A stretch of DNA of 5,309 nucleotides, taken from assembly GCA_016874315.1 (NCBI GenBank), contig VGTX01000081.1, positions 1-5,309 on the forward strand, in the 5' to 3' direction. A program made the translations under genes and the position numbers. The number at the start of each line of letters is the position of its first letter. Positions within the stretch are counted from its first letter, which is position 1. This document shows, one piece after another, positions 1 to 5,309 of the stretch. Below the pieces are notes generated by a model. That model did no database searches. It was not told the DNA's origin and saw nothing but the letters and a program-made list of their open reading frames with translations. Source of the stretch: Gammaproteobacteria bacterium. GTDB lineage: Bacteria > Pseudomonadota > Gammaproteobacteria > Berkiellales > Berkiellaceae.

Positions 1-43
1 CAGCAAGACCCGCAATGGACAATATCAAACCAATACTTACCAT
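1..43 (-). CDS. Possible start of a leftward membrane or exported protein (alternative to the plus-strand reading)
   Basis: On the minus strand an ATG at 43-41 opens a frame reading MVSIGLILSIAGLA before the window ends. This 14-residue start is strongly hydrophobic and resembles the beginning of a membrane segment or signal peptide. A TATAAAAT-like -10 box lies a short distance upstream (about 62-69), but no good -35 box accompanies it, and the ribosome binding site is weak (GCAGAG). The placement would be natural: the preceding minus-strand gene ends at 234 with a terminator at about 175-207, leaving some 130 bases for a promoter. The absence of a positive charge between the ATG and the hydrophobic stretch, together with the very short length, keeps this tentative. 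It competes with the plus-strand reading of the same bases, and probably only one is real. Confidence 0.25.
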   Translation of the reverse strand, partial: MVSIGLILSIAGLA

Positions 44-180
44 GTAAACTCTGCAAATCGCAATTTTATACTGATGTGATAAGTATTGACTGGATATGTA
101 GATTACGCAACTTTCTGTTAAAAGCGATGTATCAATCGCATTATGTCAGTAAACGCAAGTTGTATCGCTATTTCAAATAA
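1..180 (+). CDS. Partial unidentified protein, C-terminal 59 residues
   Basis: Frame 1 is open from the first base to a TAA at 178-180, giving 59 codons with no start inside the window, so this would be the 3' end of a gene entering from the left. The tail is rich in aromatic and basic residues (it ends KRKLYRYFK) and holds one C-x2-C pair (PCKLC, residues 15-19 of the fragment), which alone does not establish metal binding. I do not recognise a family. The reading is uncertain. A run this long without a stop is only moderately unlikely by chance at this base composition. Few codons begin with G (6 of 59), which is unlike typical coding sequence. A competing minus-strand frame is also open over bases 2-148. 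If real, the gene converges on the large minus-strand gene, and its stop codon lies in the T-tract of that gene's terminator. Confidence 0.38.
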   Translation, partial: QQDPQWTISNQYLPCKLCKSQFYTDVISIDWICRLRNFLLKAMYQSHYVSKRKLYRYFK

Positions 181-207
181 AAAAGGAGATTTAACAATCA
201 ATCTCCT
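175..207 (-). terminator. Rho-independent terminator of the 1010-residue protein gene
   Basis: Read on the minus strand, an 8-bp stem (AGGAGATT at 184-191 pairing with AATCTCCT at 200-207) encloses an 8-base loop. It runs directly into a T-rich tract: six T from the end of the stem, then ATTT. It begins 27 bases after the stop codon of the large minus-strand gene, the expected place. In the plus direction there is no T-run after the stem, so it appears to work one way. Confidence 0.72.
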
Positions 208-233
208 CCTTCATGGTATGACATTGCAGAATA

Positions 234-3200
234 TCAAATACTTTTTCTGCGCTTCATCTCTGCCCCCTTCTCAGGGAGGGGCACTTCGCTTTCATCCTTC
301 GCGCGCACTCTAGCAGTATCATTAAATAATAGTTTCTGGACAACTTTTACCTGGGTTCCTGAATCATATTCTCTGATATATTTTTGAGAAGATTCGACAC
401 TAAAGAGATCGCCTATTGCATGCATCAAATATGTTAATGTTGTAAGAGCATTTCTTAAAAATATCACAAAAGCTTGACGACTGGTTGCTTTAGTATAGTC
501 TGTCTCTATTTCGCCCTTACAATCAACATAGAAATTAGGGAAGCTAATCGGCTTCGAAAACCTTTTTTCATTCAAATTTTGCGACCAATCTTTAATAGGC
601 TGATACTTTTCAAGCAGTTCTTGAACTTTTACCTGCATATCACGATCGATTTTTTCTGGATTAATGTATCTATTTTTCCAATGTTGATCGCACATTTTTT
701 GAAGCTCTTCTTCAAAAGCGTCTTGATAAACTTTATTAAAATCTTTGGACTCCAAGGCGCGACCTGGTTGTTGGCCTTTTTTGTTAACATAAGACCTGGC
801 TGTTTGAAAATGATCGTACAACTCCTTTTTAAACACTGATTTTAATGCAGAGTCTGCGGTAAAGAAATTCTGCAACACTTTGATATCTTTTGCAATTTTA
901 ACCCCATATTGCTCGCACATACTGCTAACTATTTCGCGTGCATTTTTATCCTGATACGTATCTTCGCGAGTATAGAAATCCTGCTCAAAAATTTCTGATA
1001 GCTCGGTAATAGTGTTATGTATATCGAACTGATTACCATAGACATACAATGGGTTTTCATCTAGAGTCTTTTCATGAAAATTCGCATATAAATATTGGGT
1101 TAATAATCTTGTCATTTCACGTGCAAGTATTTGTGCGTACTCGGCCTTCTCTTTTGGACTCAGGAGATCTTGAGATTTTTGTATCTGCTGAGCAATAGTA
1201 GAAAGAATTTGAATTTTTTGACCACCTTTCTCCTTCTTACCAGATGGGCCAAAGTTTGGATTCGACACACGGCATATGTGAGCATATCGCGCACCAGCGT
1301 CGCATAATGCATTTAACCGCTCCACACGACCCTTAGCGCCTTGACAGGTTTGATCGATCTCTTGAGCTATAGTTTCGATCGATTTTTGACATTGATGTTT
1401 AATAAAAGAAAGCTCGTTTACCATGTCATTGCACTGCGTGTGTAATTCATTCTTGACCAATAATCGCAGCTTATCCATAAGCGACTTTGTTTTTACTCGA
1501 GAATCCTTTACCTCATCTGAACTCTGCGAAGAATTCAAATCATTATAAGCGCGGCATATAGCGTCAAAATTACTCTTCGAGGGCTTAACTATCATGTCTG
1601 CAGTGGTATTTGGACTTAAATACTCATAGTAGTCATCGTAAGCTGATTTAAGATTTTCATACGCCGATCTAATCGGATTGCTGGCATTTGGACCTGATGT
1701 TTCTGGTGCTTCTGGTGCTTTTGATGAGTTTAGTGCTTCGTTGAATATACAGAGACATTTTAAATAATAAAATTTCCAAGCGAGTCCATGGGTATTCATG
1801 AAGTTTTCAATATCATTTTGCGCTTTCATATCTTCTTCAGAAACCTCAGAATCAGGACTCTCTTCAACATGAAACTTTTTTAACAAATCAATCAAAACTT
1901 CGGCTTCCTGAGAAGCTAGTACAGGATGAGTGTCATCTTCGTCAACAACAAAGTAATCCGGCTCTCTTTCCTCTAACTCAAGCATCTCAGAAGTGATGGA
2001 TACGGCATCGTCATCGTCATTTTTTACACACGTTGTTATTCTTATACACCCTGTTATATATTGATCAAAGCTCGCTTGAACATTTGAAGAGTTTTGCAAC
2101 AAACCTAGCAGCTGAGATAGCGATTCAGGCTGTAGTATACGATTAATGATTTCATTCAGTTCTGTCTCAGTTAACTCCACGTTAGGGAGAGAAGGGAATG
2201 ATATCCATTCAATACTCTGCTTAATAGCGGTTTGAATATTATTTTGATAATATTCAAACGCCATCACAGAATTTTCATACTTATTAGAAACATAAACCGT
2301 TGGATAATTTGGTAATAATTCATATATTTTTTTCAGTATATTGAGATAATATGTATTCGAATAAGGCTTCTTCTTAGAACTATTCCAGTTATTTAAAACG
2401 TCCTCTGCCTTGGTTAGCGCCTGATCGAGCTCACTTTTATTTTTTATTGGTGAATTAAGATTCTTATACATGTTAAATAATGATTCTCTATTATTTTTTT
2501 CAATAGAGTACGCAGAATCGTTAAGATTTGAAGCTTCTTTGCATAGCTCACGACCCAACATATAAATTCTACGGAATTCTTTTACTTTATCTGAGCGATT
2601 CAATTCAGAATGACATCGATAAATATTCAAAACTGTCTGCTTTAAGAATGCAGGGACTTTTTCAAGATTATTATAAAAAGTAGAAAAATCTTTATCCTGC
2701 AACAAATCATTAAAACATACTCTCTCTTGCTCCGAAAACTCTTTATTTAACTTCTTGTTAGCCCCTGCATCTGAAACATTTGTTTGTGTTATAAAGCTTT
2801 TTATTTTATTTAGCTCCGACTTAACACGGCTAAGTTTTAATGCTTCCGCCTCCATCTCCGATATCTTTTTTTCTATAGCTTCTATAGTTGAGTAACCTCC
2901 GATTATTAAATCAGGCACTACTTTATTCATTTCGTTGATTTTAGAGGAGATAATCGAGATTGATTGACCTAATAAACCTGAATCTTCGAGCTCCATGTTC
3001 TTTAATTTTTCTTCTATATATTGATTCAAGAATAATTTCAAATCCTCTATCTTTTTATCATTATCATGATTTTTCGCGGCGATTAGGTAGGTTGCTAACT
3101 CATTCGGCCTAGATAATAGAAGAAAGTTTTGTATTTCTGATATTTCTTTTTCTTGTTGCTCTTTGGCAGTGCATGCAAAATTCAACCTATTTTGTATTAT

Positions 3201-3266
3201 TTCTTTTTTTTGTTGTTCTTTGGCAGTGGATGCAACCTCCAACCCATCTTGAATCTTTTTATCCAT
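234..3266 (-). CDS. Large orphan helical protein, 1010 residues, unknown function
   Basis: I recognise no family. The start at 3266 is the first possible ATG, because an in-frame TAA lies seven codons upstream; the ribosome binding site is weak (ACGAG). No signal peptide or clear membrane helix is visible, and 17 cysteines are scattered through the chain, suggesting a reducing compartment. Regions in order: residues 5-42, two 19-residue copies sharing A-x-TAKEQQ-x-KEI; 60-160, charged helices with coiled-coil character; 200-400, Asn/Leu/Lys-rich helical sequence; 417-480, a strongly acidic segment including DDDD and DEDD, with about 24 acidic and 3 basic residues; 510-530, a Pro/Ser/Ala linker (APEAPE); 590-725, further helices with evenly spaced cysteines; 933-955, a moderately hydrophobic helix; then a charged tail ending KRRKSI. 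A terminator follows. A role as a secreted or host-interacting protein is inference from architecture; a cytosolic structural protein is also possible. Confidence 0.9.
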   Translation of the reverse strand: MDKKIQDGLEVASTAKEQQKKEIIQNRLNFACTAKEQQEKEISEIQNFLLLSRPNELATYLIAAKNHDNDKKIEDLKLFLNQYIEEKLKNMELEDSGLLGQSISIISSKINEMNKVVPDLIIGGYSTIEAIEKKISEMEAEALKLSRVKSELNKIKSFITQTNVSDAGANKKLNKEFSEQERVCFNDLLQDKDFSTFYNNLEKVPAFLKQTVLNIYRCHSELNRSDKVKEFRRIYMLGRELCKEASNLNDSAYSIEKNNRESLFNMYKNLNSPIKNKSELDQALTKAEDVLNNWNSSKKKPYSNTYYLNILKKIYELLPNYPTVYVSNKYENSVMAFEYYQNNIQTAIKQSIEWISFPSLPNVELTETELNEIINRILQPESLSQLLGLLQNSSNVQASFDQYITGCIRITTCVKNDDDDAVSITSEMLELEEREPDYFVVDEDDTHPVLASQEAEVLIDLLKKFHVEESPDSEVSEEDMKAQNDIENFMNTHGLAWKFYYLKCLCIFNEALNSSKAPEAPETSGPNASNPIRSAYENLKSAYDDYYEYLSPNTTADMIVKPSKSNFDAICRAYNDLNSSQSSDEVKDSRVKTKSLMDKLRLLVKNELHTQCNDMVNELSFIKHQCQKSIETIAQEIDQTCQGAKGRVERLNALCDAGARYAHICRVSNPNFGPSGKKEKGGQKIQILSTIAQQIQKSQDLLSPKEKAEYAQILAREMTRLLTQYLYANFHEKTLDENPLYVYGNQFDIHNTITELSEIFEQDFYTREDTYQDKNAREIVSSMCEQYGVKIAKDIKVLQNFFTADSALKSVFKKELYDHFQTARSYVNKKGQQPGRALESKDFNKVYQDAFEEELQKMCDQHWKNRYINPEKIDRDMQVKVQELLEKYQPIKDWSQNLNEKRFSKPISFPNFYVDCKGEIETDYTKATSRQAFVIFLRNALTTLTYLMHAIGDLFSVESSQKYIREYDSGTQVKVVQKLLFNDTARVRAKDESEVPLPEKGAEMKRRKSI
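3141..3254 (-). repeat. Tandem 57-bp duplication at the start of the orphan gene
   Basis: Two adjacent in-frame copies (3254-3198 and 3197-3141) encode residues 5-23 and 24-42. By hand alignment 48 of 57 bases and 13 of 19 residues match, with TAKEQQ identical in both. The 19-residue unit keeps the reading frame and looks helical, so the duplication lengthens an N-terminal charged helix. Confidence 0.88.
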
Positions 3267-3552
3267 AACTCGTACACCATTAATTTATAAAAACTATCTA
3301 ATGGTTTATGTAGAACATCGAATCAAATAAGTTTTATATTTTTTGCAGTTTTTTTAAATTCAAATAAAAACTCTTATTCGTGCAAATACAAAATATTAAG
3401 ATTTTCAACGTGTTCTTTGATAGCTTTGTTATTAACGTCAATATTCTTATGGTTTTTGGGAAAAAGTATTTTGCTTATTCTGTGGTTTATTTATGTGAAT
3501 ATGATGTTTATACACTTTTTTTTCAGATATAACCTTGTGGTTCTCACCGTTA
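3267..3552. other. AT-rich spacer without genes, upstream region of the orphan gene
   Basis: These 286 bases separate the glycosyltransferase stop from the orphan start. G+C is about 25% over 3301-3540 by hand count, well below the flanking genes. I see no RNA gene and no reading frame worth calling on either strand. No convincing intrinsic terminator follows the glycosyltransferase; only a 4-bp AACC/GGTT hairpin (3531-3542) and a weak TCACC/GGTGA pair spanning the stop (3544-3568) were found, neither with a T-tract. The region probably holds the orphan promoter. Confidence 0.6.
3284..3326 (-). promoter_or_regulatory. Weak candidate promoter for the orphan gene
   Basis: On the minus strand, -10-like boxes TAGATA (3300-3295) and TATAAA (3289-3284) lie just upstream of the ATG. 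A TTGATT (3326-3321) resembles a -35 box but sits 20 bases from the first -10 box, longer than the usual 16-18. In such AT-rich DNA these matches are expected by chance, so this is a placement guess. Use of the second box would give a leader of only about ten bases. Confidence 0.2.
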
Positions 3553-4737
3553 TTATTGAATATGGTGAATAGTCTGCGAGTCCTCTAACATTTCTTCAAT
3601 TTTCGTCCACTGCTGATTTATCGAATATTTTTGCATCATGATTTGATAGGCATTTTGAGATTTTTGCTGAGCCTCAACAGGATGACTGATAATCCACTGC
3701 CAATGACTATATACTTGCTCAAATACATCATTGAGAGTATTCCGATCTGTAGAAACACTGATATAAAGAATATTATCGCCAAAGATTTGTTCAATCAGTG
3801 GCATCCGATCGCATATTATTGGAACCTTTGCGGCAGCGCATTCAAAAATACGCGCGCTTGGAATATTATTTTTGTAATGCATAGCGCTATGCAAAACGAG
3901 CGCTGCCTGATATTGATGAATGGTTCCGAGAAAAGCTCTCTCATCAAAAGGAGCCATACCTCTATAGGAATGCACATAAGATTGCCACGTTGCGCTCGGC
4001 CCATAGACGCTTAATAACCCTTTTTCATCGAGTTGTTTATAGAGGTGAATATATGCAGGACTTTTACGTAATGGGTCCCATAAATCGCCGCAAAAGAAGA
4101 TTTTTTGAATCTTTGTGTCAATGAATGCGTCTCTCTCGATGGGATTGGTTGTGTGAAAACCCTGGATAACCTTTCCATTCATTGATGGATAGTCCGCAAC
4201 AATTCTCCGTCCATATGTCTCTGACGCCCCCACAAGTAACAAATCATACTGGTATAACAACGGATAAATATGATAGTTACATGCATCGTTCAAAAAAAAT
4301 TCTGGATTTGTGAGCATAAGTACGGAAAGAGTCTTGGGGTGTGTTTTGACATAATCATGAAAACTTAAAATTAAGCTCGGCTGAAAAGACTCTAGATGTT
4401 CGCGACAAGCATAGATTTTTCGAAAAAAACTTTTTTTATTAGGAATAACGGATATATCACGTTTATCAGGAACATTTCCAATCACAAGGATATCGTATCC
4501 CCTTTGATAAGCACTTTCTGCAAAGGTAAGTGCTGAAGATTTATCACCAAGACCACTTCGAAAGATAATAGCGATTTTCGATCGCACATTTAATTCATCA
4601 GAATGTATATACTCTTTTATAAATAACCCCTCTGAAGACGTTTGAGCTTTAAAGTGAAGTATAGCCAACGCAGATATCATCAATAATATCAATTCTATTA
4701 TTTTAGGAGATACTTTCTTTATAAATTGTAGCCACAT
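3553..4737 (-). CDS. Membrane-anchored GT-B glycosyltransferase, CgeB/Glyco_trans_1_2-like
   Basis: The 394-residue protein begins with a basic stretch (KKVSPK) and one hydrophobic segment at residues 13-28, a signal anchor or uncleaved signal. A first Rossmann-like half starts at 54 (KIAIIFRSGLGDKSS, then YDILVIGN at 81-88). The second half starts near 211 (KIFFCGDLWDP) and carries the recognisable part: SARIFECAAAKVPIICD at 294-310, followed by LIEQIFGDNILYIS. That pattern (R-x-FE-x-A-A then a hydrophobic strand and D) is the nucleotide-sugar binding region of GT-B enzymes of the glycosyl transferases group 1 / CgeB type. E299 is the expected donor-binding glutamate, and the second glutamate of a classical E-x7-E motif is absent, as is common in this subgroup. 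Donor and acceptor cannot be read from sequence; surface glycan or glycolipid synthesis is likely. The start is supported by AAAGGGG just upstream of the ATG. The upstream neighbour is divergent. Confidence 0.82.
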   Translation of the reverse strand: MWLQFIKKVSPKIIELILLMISALAILHFKAQTSSEGLFIKEYIHSDELNVRSKIAIIFRSGLGDKSSALTFAESAYQRGYDILVIGNVPDKRDISVIPNKKSFFRKIYACREHLESFQPSLILSFHDYVKTHPKTLSVLMLTNPEFFLNDACNYHIYPLLYQYDLLLVGASETYGRRIVADYPSMNGKVIQGFHTTNPIERDAFIDTKIQKIFFCGDLWDPLRKSPAYIHLYKQLDEKGLLSVYGPSATWQSYVHSYRGMAPFDERAFLGTIHQYQAALVLHSAMHYKNNIPSARIFECAAAKVPIICDRMPLIEQIFGDNILYISVSTDRNTLNDVFEQVYSHWQWIISHPVEAQQKSQNAYQIMMQKYSINQQWTKIEEMLEDSQTIHHIQ

Positions 4738-4840
4738 ACCCCTTTCTCACGACTCTTATGCTGGATTAACTCGACACTAACAGATTTCTTCTTCTATTCT
4801 TTATGTGTAGCAGATAGAGTTATAGAAAGAGAGGTGCGCT
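4738..4840. promoter_or_regulatory. Divergent intergenic region between the glycosyltransferase and the small membrane protein
   Basis: These 103 bases must hold the 5' signals of two divergent genes if each is transcribed from here. Ribosome binding sites are clear at both ends: AAAGGGG at 4745-4739 (minus) and GAGGTG at 4831-4836 (plus). No promoter with good boxes at correct spacing is visible for either direction. A pyrimidine-rich stretch (about 4782-4803) occupies the middle. Confidence 0.45.
4831..4836 (+). promoter_or_regulatory. Strong Shine-Dalgarno site of the 92-residue gene
   Basis: GAGGTG sits four bases before the ATG at 4841 and matches the anti-Shine-Dalgarno consensus over six bases. 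It is the strongest site in the window and is the main reason to believe the small gene is translated from this start. Confidence 0.75.
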
Positions 4841-5119
4841 ATGCAATCATCTGAAGATCGGACAAAGAGCCAAACACAATCGCTGCGCGAGGTCATTTAC
4901 TCTGATTGGCAAATTATTTTTAAACAATGTCAGTCATTATGCACGCTTGCTGGGGCGATGCTATCAAAATCTGACTGGATTGGTGCAACAAGTATTTTCC
5001 TTCTCTCGACTGTCGTTGTTATTGTGGCATTAGTTGTTGTATGTGCTTCTCCGCTTATATCGATTCAAAAATATTATAGCCATAATGAATCTTTTCAAAG
5101 TAGCTTAGCAGAACACTAA
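4841..5119 (+). CDS. Small single-pass membrane protein, 92 residues; weak SecE-like pattern
   Basis: Residues 1-46 are polar with an amphipathic look (LREV at 15-18, then DWQIIFKQ). One strong transmembrane segment follows at about 50-74, with the core STVVVIVALVVVCA, and then a short polar tail of 18 residues. An excellent GAGGTG ribosome binding site supports the start. I do not recognise the protein with confidence. A tryptophan shortly before a T-V-V-V-I-V run recalls bacterial SecE, the small translocase subunit, whose conserved region has W-P-S followed about ten residues later by T-x-V-V. Here the W is followed by IG rather than PS, and nusG, the usual neighbour, is absent downstream, so SecE is only a weak possibility. 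The gene converges on pgsA with ten bases between the stops and has no terminator in that gap. Confidence 0.72.
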   Translation: MQSSEDRTKSQTQSLREVIYSDWQIIFKQCQSLCTLAGAMLSKSDWIGATSIFLLSTVVVIVALVVVCASPLISIQKYYSHNESFQSSLAEH

Positions 5120-5129
5120 TACAAGGGTA

Positions 5130-5309
5130 TTATTGATTAATGAGTTTAATAAAATAATTTCCGCACGAAAGAACGGAAAGGAGTGCTGCTACTCCCAAAA
5201 GGCTATAGCTTAACATCCATAGTAAAGGGTAGGAAGATTGAGGAGAGAGCATTAACCCGCCAATAGCGACACACTGTGTCGCTGTTTTCAGCTTGCCCAG
5301 CCAGTGCAC
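5130..5309 (-). CDS. pgsA: CDP-diacylglycerol--glycerol-3-phosphate 3-phosphatidyltransferase, C-terminal part
   Basis: PgsA transfers the phosphatidyl group of CDP-diacylglycerol to glycerol-3-phosphate in the inner membrane, the committed step to phosphatidylglycerol. The window holds only the last 59 codons; the catalytic CDP-alcohol phosphotransferase motif lies off the right edge. The fragment reads VHWLGKLKTATQCVAIGGL, then a hydrophobic stretch SYSLLGVAALLSVLSCGNYF and a short polar end. From memory of the family, the E. coli enzyme has VSWIGKVKTTAQMVAL at the same place, followed by a last membrane helix close to the C-terminus, so both the motif and the remaining length fit. The frame is open for all 59 codons and stops at 5132-5130. 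Context: convergent with the small plus-strand gene; no minus-strand terminator is visible after the stop, so its transcript probably runs into the neighbour's antisense strand. Confidence 0.85.
   Translation of the reverse strand: MHWLGKLKTATQCVAIGGLMLSPQSSYPLLWMLSYSLLGVAALLSVLSCGNYFIKLINQ
5265..5287 (+). terminator. Candidate terminator for the small plus-strand gene, inside pgsA
   Basis: A perfect 9-bp inverted repeat (AGCGACACA and TGTGTCGCT around a single C, 5265-5283) is followed on the plus strand by GTTTTC. Opening the innermost pair leaves an 8-bp stem with a 3-base loop. The T-tract is short (four), the repeat lies within conserved pgsA codons, and it is some 145 bases beyond the small gene's stop, so it may be coincidence. 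Confidence 0.25.

Noticed and set aside
474..839. Plus-strand open frame of 121 codons, rich in Phe/Leu/Ile
   Set aside because: It lies entirely inside the 1010-residue minus-strand gene. The hydrophobic composition is what the antisense of Lys/Asn/Glu-rich coding sequence gives, and no good ribosome binding site precedes it.
3531..3568. Short inverted repeats around the glycosyltransferase stop codon as a terminator
   Set aside because: The stems are only 4-5 bp, the loops are mostly AT, and no T-run follows on the minus strand.
3816..4004. Minus-strand open frame of 62 codons in another phase
   Set aside because: It overlaps the glycosyltransferase in a shifted frame on the same strand, without a ribosome binding site.
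3631..4014. Plus-strand open frame of 127 codons
   Set aside because: It is antisense to the well-supported glycosyltransferase, including its conserved donor-binding region, and its translation resembles no protein.
4738..4840. tRNA or small RNA in the divergent gap, considered because a tRNA often precedes secE
   Set aside because: No cloverleaf, T-loop GTTCRA motif or CCA end is visible, and the gap is fully explained as a divergent 5' region.
5158..5179. TTTCCG/CGGAAA hairpin followed on the minus strand by a T-rich stretch, resembling a terminator
   Set aside because: It lies within the last codons of pgsA, before the stop codon. The T-rich part is interrupted by A, and the loop is ten bases, so it is more likely a chance result of the coding sequence.
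1..5309. CRISPR array, insertion sequence, attachment site or toxin-antitoxin pair
   Set aside because: No regularly spaced repeats, terminal inverted repeats with a transposase, tRNA-end duplications or overlapping small gene pairs were seen.

Overview
The window is AT-rich DNA (about 37% G+C by eye) from a bacterium. One gene is firmly identifiable by family: the 3' end of pgsA (phosphatidylglycerophosphate synthase) on the minus strand at the right edge. The AT bias, a very large cytosol-type orphan protein with coiled coils and a basic C-terminus, and a membrane-anchored glycosyltransferase would all fit a host-associated or intracellular Gram-negative lineage. That placement is inference; the sequence shown has no decisive taxonomic marker.

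Layout, left to right. Bases 1-180 hold the edge of a neighbouring gene. It is either the 3' end of a plus-strand gene stopping at 178-180 or, alternatively, the start of a minus-strand gene at 43 with a hydrophobic N-terminus. A minus-strand intrinsic terminator (about 175-207) follows the main gene. Bases 234-3266 (minus) encode a 1010-residue orphan protein with a duplicated 19-residue N-terminal unit, several helical or coiled-coil stretches, a strongly acidic middle and a KRRK tail. Bases 3267-3552 form a very AT-rich spacer (about 25% G+C by hand count over 3301-3540) with no gene. Bases 3553-4737 (minus) encode a 394-residue GT-B type glycosyltransferase with an N-terminal membrane anchor. 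Bases 4738-4840 are a divergent intergenic region. Bases 4841-5119 (plus) encode a 92-residue single-pass membrane protein with a very good ribosome binding site. Bases 5130-5309 (minus) are the C-terminal 59 residues of PgsA, convergent with the small gene and only 10 bases away.

The genes do not form an obvious pathway. The orphan and the glycosyltransferase lie on the same strand but are separated by 286 bases of AT-rich spacer, so they are probably separate transcription units. The orphan is the least explained object here and the best candidate for an undescribed function. A secreted or host-directed protein is one hypothesis, based on size, helical architecture, absence of a signal peptide or membrane segment, and a C-terminal hydrophobic helix followed by a charged tail. 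No enzymatic motif was recognised in it.
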